Origin: Gracilibacillus suaedae | GTDB lineage: Bacteria; Bacillota; Bacilli; Bacillales; Amphibacillaceae | Direction: 5' to 3' | DNA: 55,851 nucleotides | Assembly: GCF_017599345.1 (NCBI RefSeq) | Contig: NZ_JAGFVL010000009.1 | Coordinates: forward strand, 1-55,851 | Shown: piece after piece, positions 16,738 through 25,223 of the stretch | How the letters are laid out: each line of letters opens with the position of its first letter | Numbering within the stretch: position 1 is the first letter of the stretch | Made by a program: the position numbers and the translations under genes | The notes under the pieces: generated by a model | What the model was told of the DNA's origin: nothing | The model's input: the letters and a program-made list of their open reading frames with translations, nothing else | The model's database searches: none

Positions 16738-18237
16738 CTATTTAAGTTCCCACTTAATCAATTCATCAATGTGTGTATGGCCTTCTGAATGAAGCGACAC
16801 TTGCTCTCCTAATTCTTTTGAAAAGAATAACGAAGTAAAAACGTGTTCTCCATCATTAACAAAAATTTCAATCGAAGAAACATCTAAAAAAATGTTTAGC
16901 TTAACTTTTTGGTTTAAATCTATAGAATGGCTTCTCGTAAAATCATTATGAATCGCCATATTTTTAATAGGGAATTGAGCATTTCGACGATCTAGGACTA
17001 TTTCATTTCTAGATTTATCAAAGCTTAACAATAATTTTTCTCGGTCCCCTTTAAAAAATTCCATTTTAAAATAATCACTATCATGCATATAAAATTGAAT
17101 ATTTATTTTCTGACAATTACCGTTCAATTTATCGTTCTCAAAGTAATCCTTTATACTAAAATGACTCCACTCTATCTTTTCCTCTCTAAACTTGTCTATC
17201 GTATGATAAGGTTTTTGAATAATCCTTCCATCTTTTAGCAATAGTTCTCGAGGCAGTGTCATGGAACCATTCCAACCATGTCCTAGTTCATGTAAAGGAT
17301 ATTCCATGTCCCACATATTCATCCAAGCAACCATCACCCGTTTTCCTTCTTCAGACAAGGTAGTTTGCGGAGCGTAAAAGTCGAAACCTTGATCCAGTTC
17401 CTGTTCGTTTTCCACTATGAATTCACCTGTCTCATAATCGAACTCACCGATTAACGCCATCGTGGAATGAATATTTTCATAACGATAGCCGATACGCGGA
17501 ATTTCTTGAGGTGAAAAAATCAATACTTGTTTTCCATTTAATTCAAATAAATCTGGGCATTCCCATGCTGTTCCGTACCCTGGACCTAGTGAGAGTTGAT
17601 TTAAATATTCCCATGTAACGCCATCATTGGAACAATAGAATAAAACATGTCCAACATTCTCATGACTCTTTGCACCAACTATCATATAAAATCGATCATG
17701 GTGCTCCCAAACTTTTGGATCTCGAAAATCTTCCAATCTTATGTTGGAAGGAACTTGTTGGGAGGAAATGACAGGATTATGTTTATATTTTTCGTATGTT
17801 ATACCATCCGCTGACTTCGCTAAACATTGAACCTGTCTAATAGGAGAAACAATTTCTTCGCTTTCTATCACCTCCTCTTTCTTTTTCAAATTTTGATCAT
17901 ATAAAAAATCCAGGAATGAATCATTATGTCCGGTATAATAAAGCCAATGTTCATTCCCTACTTGAAGCCCTGATCCTGAGAAAATACCATTTTTGTCATA
18001 ACTTTTATCAGGTCTTAAAGCGATTTTTTCATGATCCCATTTTATTAAATCATCACTAACGGCGTGAGCCCAATGCATCGGCCCCCAAACAGTATCATAT
18101 GGGTAATACTGATAAAATAGATGATAGCTATTGTTAAAAAATGAAAAGCCGTTAGGATCATTCATCCAGCCATATTCCGGCATTAGATGATAATGATGTC
18201 GATAAGTCTTGTTTGTATTTTTCGTATTTATTGTCAT
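16738..18237 (-). CDS. GH32 beta-fructosidase, cytoplasmic
   Basis: Enzyme of 499 residues with an intact GH32 triad: D27 in WMNDPNG, D173 in FRDPKVW and E226 in WECPDLFEL. It has the compact sucrose-6-phosphate hydrolase build with propeller (about 15-340) and C-terminal beta-sandwich (about 360-499), and no signal peptide. A Lys/Glu-rich insertion at about 117-130 separates two blades and is not found in the protein at 278-1720. It follows the divergent 735-residue GH32 gene with only 6 bases between them, so the two are co-translated at the end of the second fructan importer operon. It probably cleaves imported fructo-oligosaccharides or sucrose; which one is not visible. Confidence 0.92.
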   Translation of the reverse strand: MTINTKNTNKTYRHHYHLMPEYGWMNDPNGFSFFNNSYHLFYQYYPYDTVWGPMHWAHAVSDDLIKWDHEKIALRPDKSYDKNGIFSGSGLQVGNEHWLYYTGHNDSFLDFLYDQNLKKKEEVIESEEIVSPIRQVQCLAKSADGITYEKYKHNPVISSQQVPSNIRLEDFRDPKVWEHHDRFYMIVGAKSHENVGHVLFYCSNDGVTWEYLNQLSLGPGYGTAWECPDLFELNGKQVLIFSPQEIPRIGYRYENIHSTMALIGEFDYETGEFIVENEQELDQGFDFYAPQTTLSEEGKRVMVAWMNMWDMEYPLHELGHGWNGSMTLPRELLLKDGRIIQKPYHTIDKFREEKIEWSHFSIKDYFENDKLNGNCQKINIQFYMHDSDYFKMEFFKGDREKLLLSFDKSRNEIVLDRRNAQFPIKNMAIHNDFTRSHSIDLNQKVKLNIFLDVSSIEIFVNDGEHVFTSLFFSKELGEQVSLHSEGHTHIDELIKWELK

Positions 18238-18243
18238 ATTTAA

Positions 18244-20451
18244 TCACTCATCTCTTTCTGTTTTCCAAATAGATTGAAGTCTAAAAATTTTGATAGTTTT
18301 AATTTTTATATCCGTGTTACCAACAATAGATAGGTAATCACTATTGGATGATACGGTATAGGCTCTGCTGGATATCATTTTTTTCTGATTCAAATAACAT
18401 TCCATCGCAGAATGATCAATATAAATATGTGCTTTAAAACCTTCATCCAGTTCAAGTGATCCGCCTTGAATATCACCCTCCTTATCCTTTCTGCTTTCCG
18501 TTCTATCCAACCAAACTCTATCGTTTGCTTTGTCAAAAAGCAGCTTTGTTTTTTCTTGATTAGCGGGATCCTTCTTTAACTCGAGTCCAACTAGATTCTC
18601 TGTTTCTTCAAATTCAATCATGATCTCTAGCATTTTATCCCGAATATTTTTCACTTGATGATTAACTTCTTCAATAGATTTATTACTTTCATGGATTAAC
18701 AACTCTTCTCTTAATGAAACTAAATTTTCTAAAGGTTGGATACGTAATTCCTGATTCTCCAAGAATAACTCAATGGGCAAGCCTGCATGATGAGCCCAGC
18801 CTGCTTCATATTCTTCTTCTTCCTCTCGATCTCCTTGAAGAATGGAGAAAACAATCGTTTTATTTGTAACAGGATCGACAAATCCACTAGGACCGCTAAA
18901 TTTAAATCGACCGTAATCCATTAATTCTGGTTCTATTGTATCTGGGATAAATTGGACTTTTTGCTTATCGAATTCACCTAAATAATAATAAGTATCCACT
19001 TCATATTTCGATTCATCATCAAAGAAACTCATAAAAATAAAGGCATACTTCACTTGCCCTTGCTGATCACGTACTGGTAATAAAACAGGGAGCTCCCAAT
19101 TGGTTCCAAGGTATGGATAAAGGCTACTATCTACTGAAAATAATTCCCCTTTAAAATCCCAATGCTCACAATCCGTGGATGTATATACCCAAGCTGTTGG
19201 CCCCTTATCTTTGACACCGCCTCCAATGATTAAATACCATTTTTCTTCTGTTTCATCTTTCCAAACAAATGGATCTCGAAACTGTGCTGGGATTCCTTGT
19301 TGATCGGTTTGAAAAATGGTTCCTTGTGGTTCCATTTTCCAATCGACTAAATGAGTATCTTCTATATTTTCAGGACGAGCAATCGCTACACCTTGATTGT
19401 ATGTTTTGTTGAAATTAGCAAAGGTATAGAATAGATAAGGCGTGTTATTGGGCCCTATGGTAGCGGAACCAGACCATACACCTGATGGCGACAATTCTCC
19501 CTTTTGTGGAAAGAGAGCCGTTTTTTCATTTTGCCAAAATACTAAATCATCACTCGTCCAATGCCCCCAATGCAAATGGGAAAAATAAGGACCAGATGCA
19601 TTTTTCTGATAGAATAAGTGATATTTCCCTTTATAGTAAAAAGGGGCATGTGGCTCATTCATCCAATGTTGCGGAGGAATGGCATGATATTGAGGACGAT
19701 GCACATCATCTAATAGTTTTTGTTCATCGAGATCGATATCTTCTAATGGCACTAATCGCTTGTCACGTATTTTCTCATATTCCTTTTGAATGTCCTTATC
19801 TGTCAGTGCATGATCATATACCTTTATAAAATCTATCAGGCCAGCAAACATGCCCCCTTTAAACACCTCACTAATCTCAAATGGGTGATTATTTAACCCG
19901 ATGGATAACGCGATATCAGCAGAACGGAAAGATTTTATATTAGTACTTTCAAGTTCCTTCTTTCCATTGATATAAATGGTAACGGAGTGTTCCTCTTGGT
20001 TAAATGTCACCGTTAGGAAAGATTTAGTAAACAATTCAAGTTGACTATCGGTTCTAAAGGTATAAATATTTTTTCCATCTCCTAATTCGAATTGCACTTT
20101 TCCGTGTCGAAAAATACTTAAAGCGAATCCTTGTTGACTCGACTGATTAATCTGATCGATTATGGTAGTAGGTACGTCCCCGTGACATGCTTCAAAACAC
20201 CGAGGTGCAAGAAAGGCAAATATAGAAAAAGACCCATTTACTTCTAAAGGTTGATCTTTGATATAAGTGGAATATCCATCAAAGTCCACTGCATATCCAG
20301 ACACGGGTGATTCCACCCAATTAGGCGAACAACTTGCTTTATATTTTGCGTGATTGAATACATAATGAATCGGCAATATATTGCCGCGAATCGCTTCTAT
20401 TGTTTGATTACCTTTTCCTTCACGAAAAGAAAGATCATATATTAAACTCAT
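18244..20451 (-). CDS. divergent GH32 enzyme with N-terminal LamG/concanavalin-like domain and Glu at the nucleophile position
   Basis: Protein of 735 residues without signal peptide. Residues about 40-225 form a LamG/concanavalin-like domain (VDFDGYSTYI, LSIGLNNHPF, IDFIKVYDHALTD). The GH32 part starts near 250. Where other family members have the nucleophile in WMNDPNG this protein reads WMNEPHAP, so position 266 is Glu. The stabiliser D393 in FRDPFVW is kept. The acid/base block WECPDL is altered to WELPVL, keeping E453 but losing the cysteine. It therefore belongs to a distinct GH32 subgroup whose specificity or mechanism may differ, for example a fructotransferase. It lies between the MalG-type permease gene (13 bases) and a canonical GH32 gene (6 bases). 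Activity is uncertain. Confidence 0.85.
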   Translation of the reverse strand: MSLIYDLSFREGKGNQTIEAIRGNILPIHYVFNHAKYKASCSPNWVESPVSGYAVDFDGYSTYIKDQPLEVNGSFSIFAFLAPRCFEACHGDVPTTIIDQINQSSQQGFALSIFRHGKVQFELGDGKNIYTFRTDSQLELFTKSFLTVTFNQEEHSVTIYINGKKELESTNIKSFRSADIALSIGLNNHPFEISEVFKGGMFAGLIDFIKVYDHALTDKDIQKEYEKIRDKRLVPLEDIDLDEQKLLDDVHRPQYHAIPPQHWMNEPHAPFYYKGKYHLFYQKNASGPYFSHLHWGHWTSDDLVFWQNEKTALFPQKGELSPSGVWSGSATIGPNNTPYLFYTFANFNKTYNQGVAIARPENIEDTHLVDWKMEPQGTIFQTDQQGIPAQFRDPFVWKDETEEKWYLIIGGGVKDKGPTAWVYTSTDCEHWDFKGELFSVDSSLYPYLGTNWELPVLLPVRDQQGQVKYAFIFMSFFDDESKYEVDTYYYLGEFDKQKVQFIPDTIEPELMDYGRFKFSGPSGFVDPVTNKTIVFSILQGDREEEEEYEAGWAHHAGLPIELFLENQELRIQPLENLVSLREELLIHESNKSIEEVNHQVKNIRDKMLEIMIEFEETENLVGLELKKDPANQEKTKLLFDKANDRVWLDRTESRKDKEGDIQGGSLELDEGFKAHIYIDHSAMECYLNQKKMISSRAYTVSSNSDYLSIVGNTDIKIKTIKIFRLQSIWKTERDE

Positions 20452-20464
20452 AACTCACCTCTCA

Positions 20465-21307
20465 TTATTTAATCCCAGATGAAGAATTCTGAGGAGTAAT
20501 GTATTTTTGTCCCAAAATATAGATTAATAGAATCGGAATGGTGGTGACAGTTAATCCTGCCATGACTTGGTTTAAATAAGCTGGCTTCGTTTCATTCATA
20601 ATATTTACCGCAACTGATAATGGATATTTACTCTCTTCTGTAAAAACCATTAGCGGCCAAACATAATCATTCCAAGCGCCGACAAAAACCAATATACCAA
20701 TGGTCATAAAAATAGGTTTGGAGATTGGGACCACTATTTTGGTAAATATCTTCCAATTAGATGCTCCATCTATATAGGCAGATTCCCTTAGTTCATTAGG
20801 GATTTTTTGAAAAAACACCATAAACAGATAAATATAAAAGGCACTTCCAATATGAGGAAGCGCTAATCCCCAAACTGTATTCGTCAAATTCCATTGATTG
20901 ATAATGATAAAAATTTGAATGAATACAGATTGAAAGGGGAAAATAATTAAAATAATTAATGCGCTTGTAATAAATTTTTTAAAGGGTACATCAAATACAG
21001 CTAAAGCATATCCTGCCAACGAGTTAACTAATAAGCTTCCTAATACAATAATAAAAGTGTAAAAAACACTGTTAAAGAAATGGATCGAGAAATTAAATCG
21101 GCTAAACATTTCTTGGTAAGGAACTAACCAATTTTGCATATTACTAAAGTTCGGTATAAAACTCTGTATCGAACCTATCTCAGCTGAAATTTCCGCCACC
21201 GTTTTTGTACTGCTTACAAACATCCAAACAGTGGGAAATAAGAACAAAATAGCAAAGGCGATTAATACGATATATTTTAATAAACGAATGACCGTAATCC
21301 CTTTCAC
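20465..21307 (-). CDS. ABC sugar importer permease, MalG type
   Basis: Inner-membrane permease of 280 residues with six hydrophobic segments and the EAA loop ESAYIDGASNWKIF. It starts at GTG 21307, which overlaps the stop of the MalF-type gene in GTGA, indicating translational coupling. Together with the MalF-type subunit and the lipoprotein upstream it forms the second importer of the fructan island. Two GH32 genes follow in the same unit, so fructo-oligosaccharides are the likely substrate. Confidence 0.92.
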   Translation of the reverse strand: MKGITVIRLLKYIVLIAFAILFLFPTVWMFVSSTKTVAEISAEIGSIQSFIPNFSNMQNWLVPYQEMFSRFNFSIHFFNSVFYTFIIVLGSLLVNSLAGYALAVFDVPFKKFITSALIILIIFPFQSVFIQIFIIINQWNLTNTVWGLALPHIGSAFYIYLFMVFFQKIPNELRESAYIDGASNWKIFTKIVVPISKPIFMTIGILVFVGAWNDYVWPLMVFTEESKYPLSVAVNIMNETKPAYLNQVMAGLTVTTIPILLIYILGQKYITPQNSSSGIK

Positions 21308-22209
21308 CTTCCTTCCTCCTTTACTAGCTTTCTTTGGACAAAGGCAATCATAATCAATATGATGGCAAAAATGACGGTGATGGCACTGGCATAACCTATT
21401 TGACGATACCTTGTTCCTTGTTCAAACATATATAAAAGAATACTTGATGTACTGCCCTGCGGTCCGCCATTTGTTATAACTAAAGGTTCAATGATGATTT
21501 TAAAAGTTCCTGTGGTCACAACAATTAGTACAAATACGACCTGACCTTTTATACTAGGAAGCGTAATATGTTGGAATTTCTGCCAAGCATTTGCCCCTTC
21601 CATAGAAGCTGCTTCATAAAGAGAAGATGGTATATCCTGAAGAGCAGCCATTAAAATTAACATCTGAAAACTGATCCCTTGCCAAAGTATAATGAAGGAA
21701 ATGGTCGGAAGTGCTAAATTTGGGTCAGAGAAAAACTCCTGTTTTGCAAATCCTAATGAAGCCAAAAATTCATTTACAATTCCTGAATTGGGATCTAAGA
21801 TATTTTTCCATAATAAGGAAACAACGATAATAGACAGAATATACGGTGAAAAGAAAGCTGTTCGAAAAAGTGTATTCGTTTTGGACTTTTTCGCAATCAG
21901 CGTGGCCAAAAATAAAGATAAAATAACCTGTAATGGCACAATATAAATAACGTATTTCGCTGAATTAAAGAAAGCCTTTTTAGCATATTTGTCATAAGCT
22001 ATTTCCATGTAGTTATCAAATCCAACAAAAGATATATCATTTGGTTTCAGCAAATAATAATCAGTAAAAGAATAACCAACGGCTAAAATTAGTGGATAAA
22101 TAACAAAGATACTAATTAATGTAAAAGCCGGAAGCAAAAATAATACCTTACCACTGAAAATAAAATCAAGCGTTTTATTTTGTTTTATCTTTTGCTTAAT
22201 ATTATGCAT
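21304..22209 (-). CDS. ABC sugar importer permease, MalF type
   Basis: Permease of about 301 residues with EAA loop EAASMEGANAWQKF. I chose ATG 22209 because AAAGGAG lies 8 bases upstream; the longer frame to 22257 gives an unusual polar N terminus and overlaps the intergenic leader. It is the second gene of the importer operon after the binding lipoprotein and overlaps the MalG-type gene by 4 bases. Confidence 0.92.
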   Translation of the reverse strand: MHNIKQKIKQNKTLDFIFSGKVLFLLPAFTLISIFVIYPLILAVGYSFTDYYLLKPNDISFVGFDNYMEIAYDKYAKKAFFNSAKYVIYIVPLQVILSLFLATLIAKKSKTNTLFRTAFFSPYILSIIVVSLLWKNILDPNSGIVNEFLASLGFAKQEFFSDPNLALPTISFIILWQGISFQMLILMAALQDIPSSLYEAASMEGANAWQKFQHITLPSIKGQVVFVLIVVTTGTFKIIIEPLVITNGGPQGSTSSILLYMFEQGTRYRQIGYASAITVIFAIILIMIAFVQRKLVKEEGR

Positions 22210-22274
22210 AAGAAATACTCCTTTGATGGAATAGCAAGTGTACGACTTAGCGTACACTTGTTAATTTCTAATCC

Positions 22275-23591
22275 TTACTTAAACCTATCTGCCTCACGAT
22301 CTACTTTTTCCTTCGCATCATTGATGAGACTTTCGAGTGATCCATTATCTAATGCAATTCCTTCCATAATGTCACCAAGTGCATCTTCCAACACTGGGAA
22401 AATGGGGGATTTTGGCTTAAGATGGTTCGTATTGACTAACTGTTCTAACATAAGCTTTCTTGGGTAATCGCTATATGTTTCGGATGAATCTAGTAGCTCT
22501 TTATGACCTGGAATTAATCCAGCCGCTTCTTCCATTTTGATCGCACTATCTTTGTTGGTTAAATGCGCTACTAGCTCAGCTGATAGTTCTGGATACTCTG
22601 TGTTTTGCGTTGCTGCGATATACCAGCTGCCATGCGGTGCTGATTGGTGCCCACCTTTCCCATACGGATAAGGCATGATCGACCAATTTAAATCTGGATA
22701 TTCATTTTCAAATACATCCACCATCCATGGTCCTTCAAAACTAATCGCCGCTTCCTCTAATGCAAAAGCGTCTTCTCTTGTTGTAGAAGCTACAATGCCA
22801 TCTCTAAATAATGTGTCTATGAATTGTAATGCTTCCATTGTATTATTGTTATCTAAATATCCCTCTGTATCGAGACCATTTTCTCCGACCATTCTCGCAT
22901 CATTGGAAAAAATGATGGGAGAATGGGCATACATATGCCAACCGTTATTTTCTGTAAACATATGGACAGGTTCTTGTCCCATATGATCTTTAAGCTTTTT
23001 CGCATTCTCCAAAAATTCTTCATAACTCCAAGCTAAATCCAACGTCCAATTGCCATTTTCATCTGCTGGCACCTTAATGCCCGCTTCTTGGAATAAATCG
23101 ACGTTATAGTAAACAGGTGATGATAAATCAAATGATTGCAAGGCGTAAATATTATCTCCTACACTACCAGCTGAAATAATGGTATCTAGGTATGAATCTA
23201 ATGTTGCTTGATCTAAATATTCATTGAGCGGTAAAAGAATATCAGAATCCGTATACGAAGCAACATACACGCTCTCTAATGCGATAATATCTGGCAGTTC
23301 TCCAGTAGTGATCGCTGCATTGACCCGATCATTATAGCCGCTTCCTCCTCCTGTTTTGACGATATGTTCTACCGTCACGTCTACATTTTCATGTGCTTCT
23401 TCGAATTCTTTCGCTCTCACATCATAGTTTTCTCCTTCAGGGTCATCAGCAGGAACATGTACCCAGACTTCCAACTCTTTGACATCCTCTTCTGCATCAC
23501 TGTTTTCCGAAGTATTATTTGATGAATTAGAACAAGCAACTAATGCCAAGAAAATCAACGGGATCACTAGAAAACTAATTATATTTTTCAT
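22275..23591 (-). CDS. solute-binding lipoprotein of the second fructan importer
   Basis: Family 1 binding protein of 438 residues. The N terminus is a lipoprotein signal with lipobox LVAC and C20 as the probable lipid attachment residue, then an Asn/Ser/Glu-rich linker. It is the first gene of the operon binding protein-MalF-MalG-GH32-GH32, transcribed from a consensus promoter with two LacI-type operators. AGGAGGAG precedes the ATG. The ligand is likely a fructo-oligosaccharide, judged only from the downstream hydrolases. Confidence 0.92.
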   Translation of the reverse strand: MKNIISFLVIPLIFLALVACSNSSNNTSENSDAEEDVKELEVWVHVPADDPEGENYDVRAKEFEEAHENVDVTVEHIVKTGGGSGYNDRVNAAITTGELPDIIALESVYVASYTDSDILLPLNEYLDQATLDSYLDTIISAGSVGDNIYALQSFDLSSPVYYNVDLFQEAGIKVPADENGNWTLDLAWSYEEFLENAKKLKDHMGQEPVHMFTENNGWHMYAHSPIIFSNDARMVGENGLDTEGYLDNNNTMEALQFIDTLFRDGIVASTTREDAFALEEAAISFEGPWMVDVFENEYPDLNWSIMPYPYGKGGHQSAPHGSWYIAATQNTEYPELSAELVAHLTNKDSAIKMEEAAGLIPGHKELLDSSETYSDYPRKLMLEQLVNTNHLKPKSPIFPVLEDALGDIMEGIALDNGSLESLINDAKEKVDREADRFK

Positions 23592-23610
23592 AACTTCTCC
23601 TCCTCATATA

Positions 23611-23624
23611 AGAAAACGTTTCCA
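23611..23624. promoter_or_regulatory. LacI-type operator/cre-like site in the binding-protein leader
   Basis: TGGAAACGTTTTCT on the minus strand is a near-palindrome with central CG, located just upstream of the ribosome site. It resembles two other sites around the adjacent LacI gene and also approximates cre, so the bound protein could be the local repressor or CcpA. Confidence 0.6.
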
Positions 23625-23640
23625 CAATAGTGAATTTTAA

Positions 23641-23661
23641 AAGGGGATAACCCCTTTTTTG
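23641..23661 (-). terminator. hairpin between two operators: LacI-gene terminator or leader attenuator
   Basis: AAGGGG and CCCCTT form a 6-7 bp hairpin with T runs on both sides. It lies downstream of the LacI gene but also downstream of the promoter of the binding-protein operon, so it is inside that operon's leader. It may stop transcription from the regulator gene or attenuate the operon. Confidence 0.5.
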
Positions 23662-23668
23662 TGTTGTG

Positions 23669-23682
23669 TGGAAATGTTTCCA
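23669..23682. promoter_or_regulatory. LacI-type operator immediately downstream of the -10 box
   Basis: TGGAAATGTTTCCA is symmetric in both 6-base arms and lies about 12 bases after the -10 box of the importer operon, at or just beyond the expected transcription start. Confidence 0.65.
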
Positions 23683-23693
23683 TCTTTGAGGCT

Positions 23694-23722
23694 AGTATAT
23701 ACAATCCCCTTCATATTGTCAA
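23694..23722 (-). promoter_or_regulatory. sigma-A promoter of the second fructan importer operon
   Basis: On the minus strand TTGACA (23717-23722) and TATACT (23694-23699) are separated by 17 bases, a near-consensus promoter. It lies between the LacI stop codon and the binding-protein gene, so the operon is expressed independently of the regulator. Confidence 0.88.
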
Positions 23723-23744
23723 TCCGTATTTTAATATTTTTCCA

Positions 23745-24710
23745 TTAACGCGTTGTTTCCCCTTTTACAAATTCCACCGGGTGTATTACTGGCGTTACAT
23801 AAGAACCTTTTATTCTTTTGATTAATAATTCCACCAAACTTCTTCCCATTACTTCTACTGGTTGTCTAATCGATGAAAGTTTTGATTTTAGCACTTCATA
23901 AACATGAATGCCATCATACCCTATAATAGACAGCTCTTCAGGAACTTTAATATTTTGTTCCTTTGCCAGTTCAAAAAGCTCCAATGCCATAAGATCATTT
24001 TCAGCAAAAACCCCATCTACATTTTTATATTGAGATAGAAATCGCTTTAAAAATGCTGTTTGGTCTTTTATCGGGTCTTCTTCAGTATAAATAATATACT
24101 CCATTCCCTCTTCTTTTGCTGCACTTTCAAACCCTTTTTGCCGTTTCTCAACCTCTGTTAGTACGCTGTTTGAATAAGATCCAATATAAGCAAGATGCTG
24201 ACACCCCGTGTCCTTTAATACTTGAAAAGCGATTTTTCCCCCACCGTAATTATCACTGGATACATAAGGAATTGCGCCAATATGGCGATCTACCAACACA
24301 ATCGGCATAGAATTATGAATTTCACTTTCAATTTCGTTATAAGAAATCCCGATAATACCAGAAACTTTGTTCTGTTTAAGCATACTGATGTAACTCAACT
24401 CTTTTTGAATGTTGCCTGAAGAATTACATAAAAGCATTTTGTAACCGTTTTTATCTAGTGCATCTTCAATATAATAAGCAAGTTCTGAAAAAAATGCATG
24501 ATGAATGGACGGTAAAAATAGCGCCACAATTTTACTATCTTGTGTCACAAATGCTCTAGCCGTTTCATTGGGAACATATCCTAATTTATTAATAGCATCT
24601 TGTACTTTTATTTTTGTACTTTCACTCACATATCCAGATTTATTAATAACTCGCGAAGCCGTGCTAATTCCTACACCCGCTAGCTTCGCAACATCTTTTA
24701 TCGTTGCCAT
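23745..24710 (-). CDS. LacI-family repressor of the second fructan importer operon
   Basis: Regulator of 321 residues with N-terminal helix-turn-helix (IKDVAKLAGVGISTASRVI) and a C-terminal periplasmic-binding-protein-like sensor domain. It lies directly upstream of the binding protein-permease-GH32 operon. TGGAAACGTTTCCA-like sites occur on the operon promoter (two) and in front of its own gene (one), so it probably represses both. The inducer is likely a fructose-containing sugar. It is a close structural analogue of the levanase repressor but its operator sequence is clearly different. Confidence 0.92.
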   Translation of the reverse strand: MATIKDVAKLAGVGISTASRVINKSGYVSESTKIKVQDAINKLGYVPNETARAFVTQDSKIVALFLPSIHHAFFSELAYYIEDALDKNGYKMLLCNSSGNIQKELSYISMLKQNKVSGIIGISYNEIESEIHNSMPIVLVDRHIGAIPYVSSDNYGGGKIAFQVLKDTGCQHLAYIGSYSNSVLTEVEKRQKGFESAAKEEGMEYIIYTEEDPIKDQTAFLKRFLSQYKNVDGVFAENDLMALELFELAKEQNIKVPEELSIIGYDGIHVYEVLKSKLSSIRQPVEVMGRSLVELLIKRIKGSYVTPVIHPVEFVKGETTR

Positions 24711-24741
24711 ACTATCACCTCAGATAAAAGCATACCATAAA

Positions 24742-24755
24742 TGAAAACGTTTCTC
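24742..24755. promoter_or_regulatory. putative autoregulatory LacI-type operator
   Basis: TGAAAACGTTTCTC contains the symmetric core GAAAACGTTTC. It lies about 30 bases upstream of the LacI start codon and resembles the two operators on the downstream importer promoter. Confidence 0.5.
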
Positions 24756-25087
24756 TATTTTTAGAAAAGTTATGTCTCCAAAATATTTTTGTTAATAGTT
24801 AGTTCTATCTAATCCGAGCTATGGTGAAAATAGCGTACACTTTGTCCCAAAACTCAAATATTGGAGATGAGAAGGAATTAGAAATTTTACTGATTATTTT
24901 CCTATTTTGTATGTAGGTTGCTTTACTGACCTTTTTTCGCTCTTTACTAGCAATCTAAAGAAAAACTAAGTTTTAAGTTTCTAGCATGCTTACGCTTCAA
25001 CCCTAACATTAAAATAATCTAGAAAATCTTTAAATTGTGCTAGTACTTCTCGCTTTCTCCAACATAAAGCTATTATACAATAAGTTA

Positions 25088-25101
25088 AGTAAGCGGTTAC
25101 A
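25088..25101. promoter_or_regulatory. cre box upstream of the GH3 gene
   Basis: AGTAAGCGGTTACA matches the cre consensus at 13 of 14 positions. It lies about 120 bases before the GH3 start in the 510-base gap between the divergent LacI and GH3 genes. I could not place a convincing promoter in that gap, and I see no further gene in it. Confidence 0.6.
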
Positions 25102-25223
25102 ATATTAGAGGAACTTTATGATAATCTACGCAAAGGAGTGATTCATGAAAGCAAACTAGCACACACCTTAGAATCACCTATCACTGCTTCACACTTAACT
25201 ATCTAATTTCAAGGAGGAAAACT

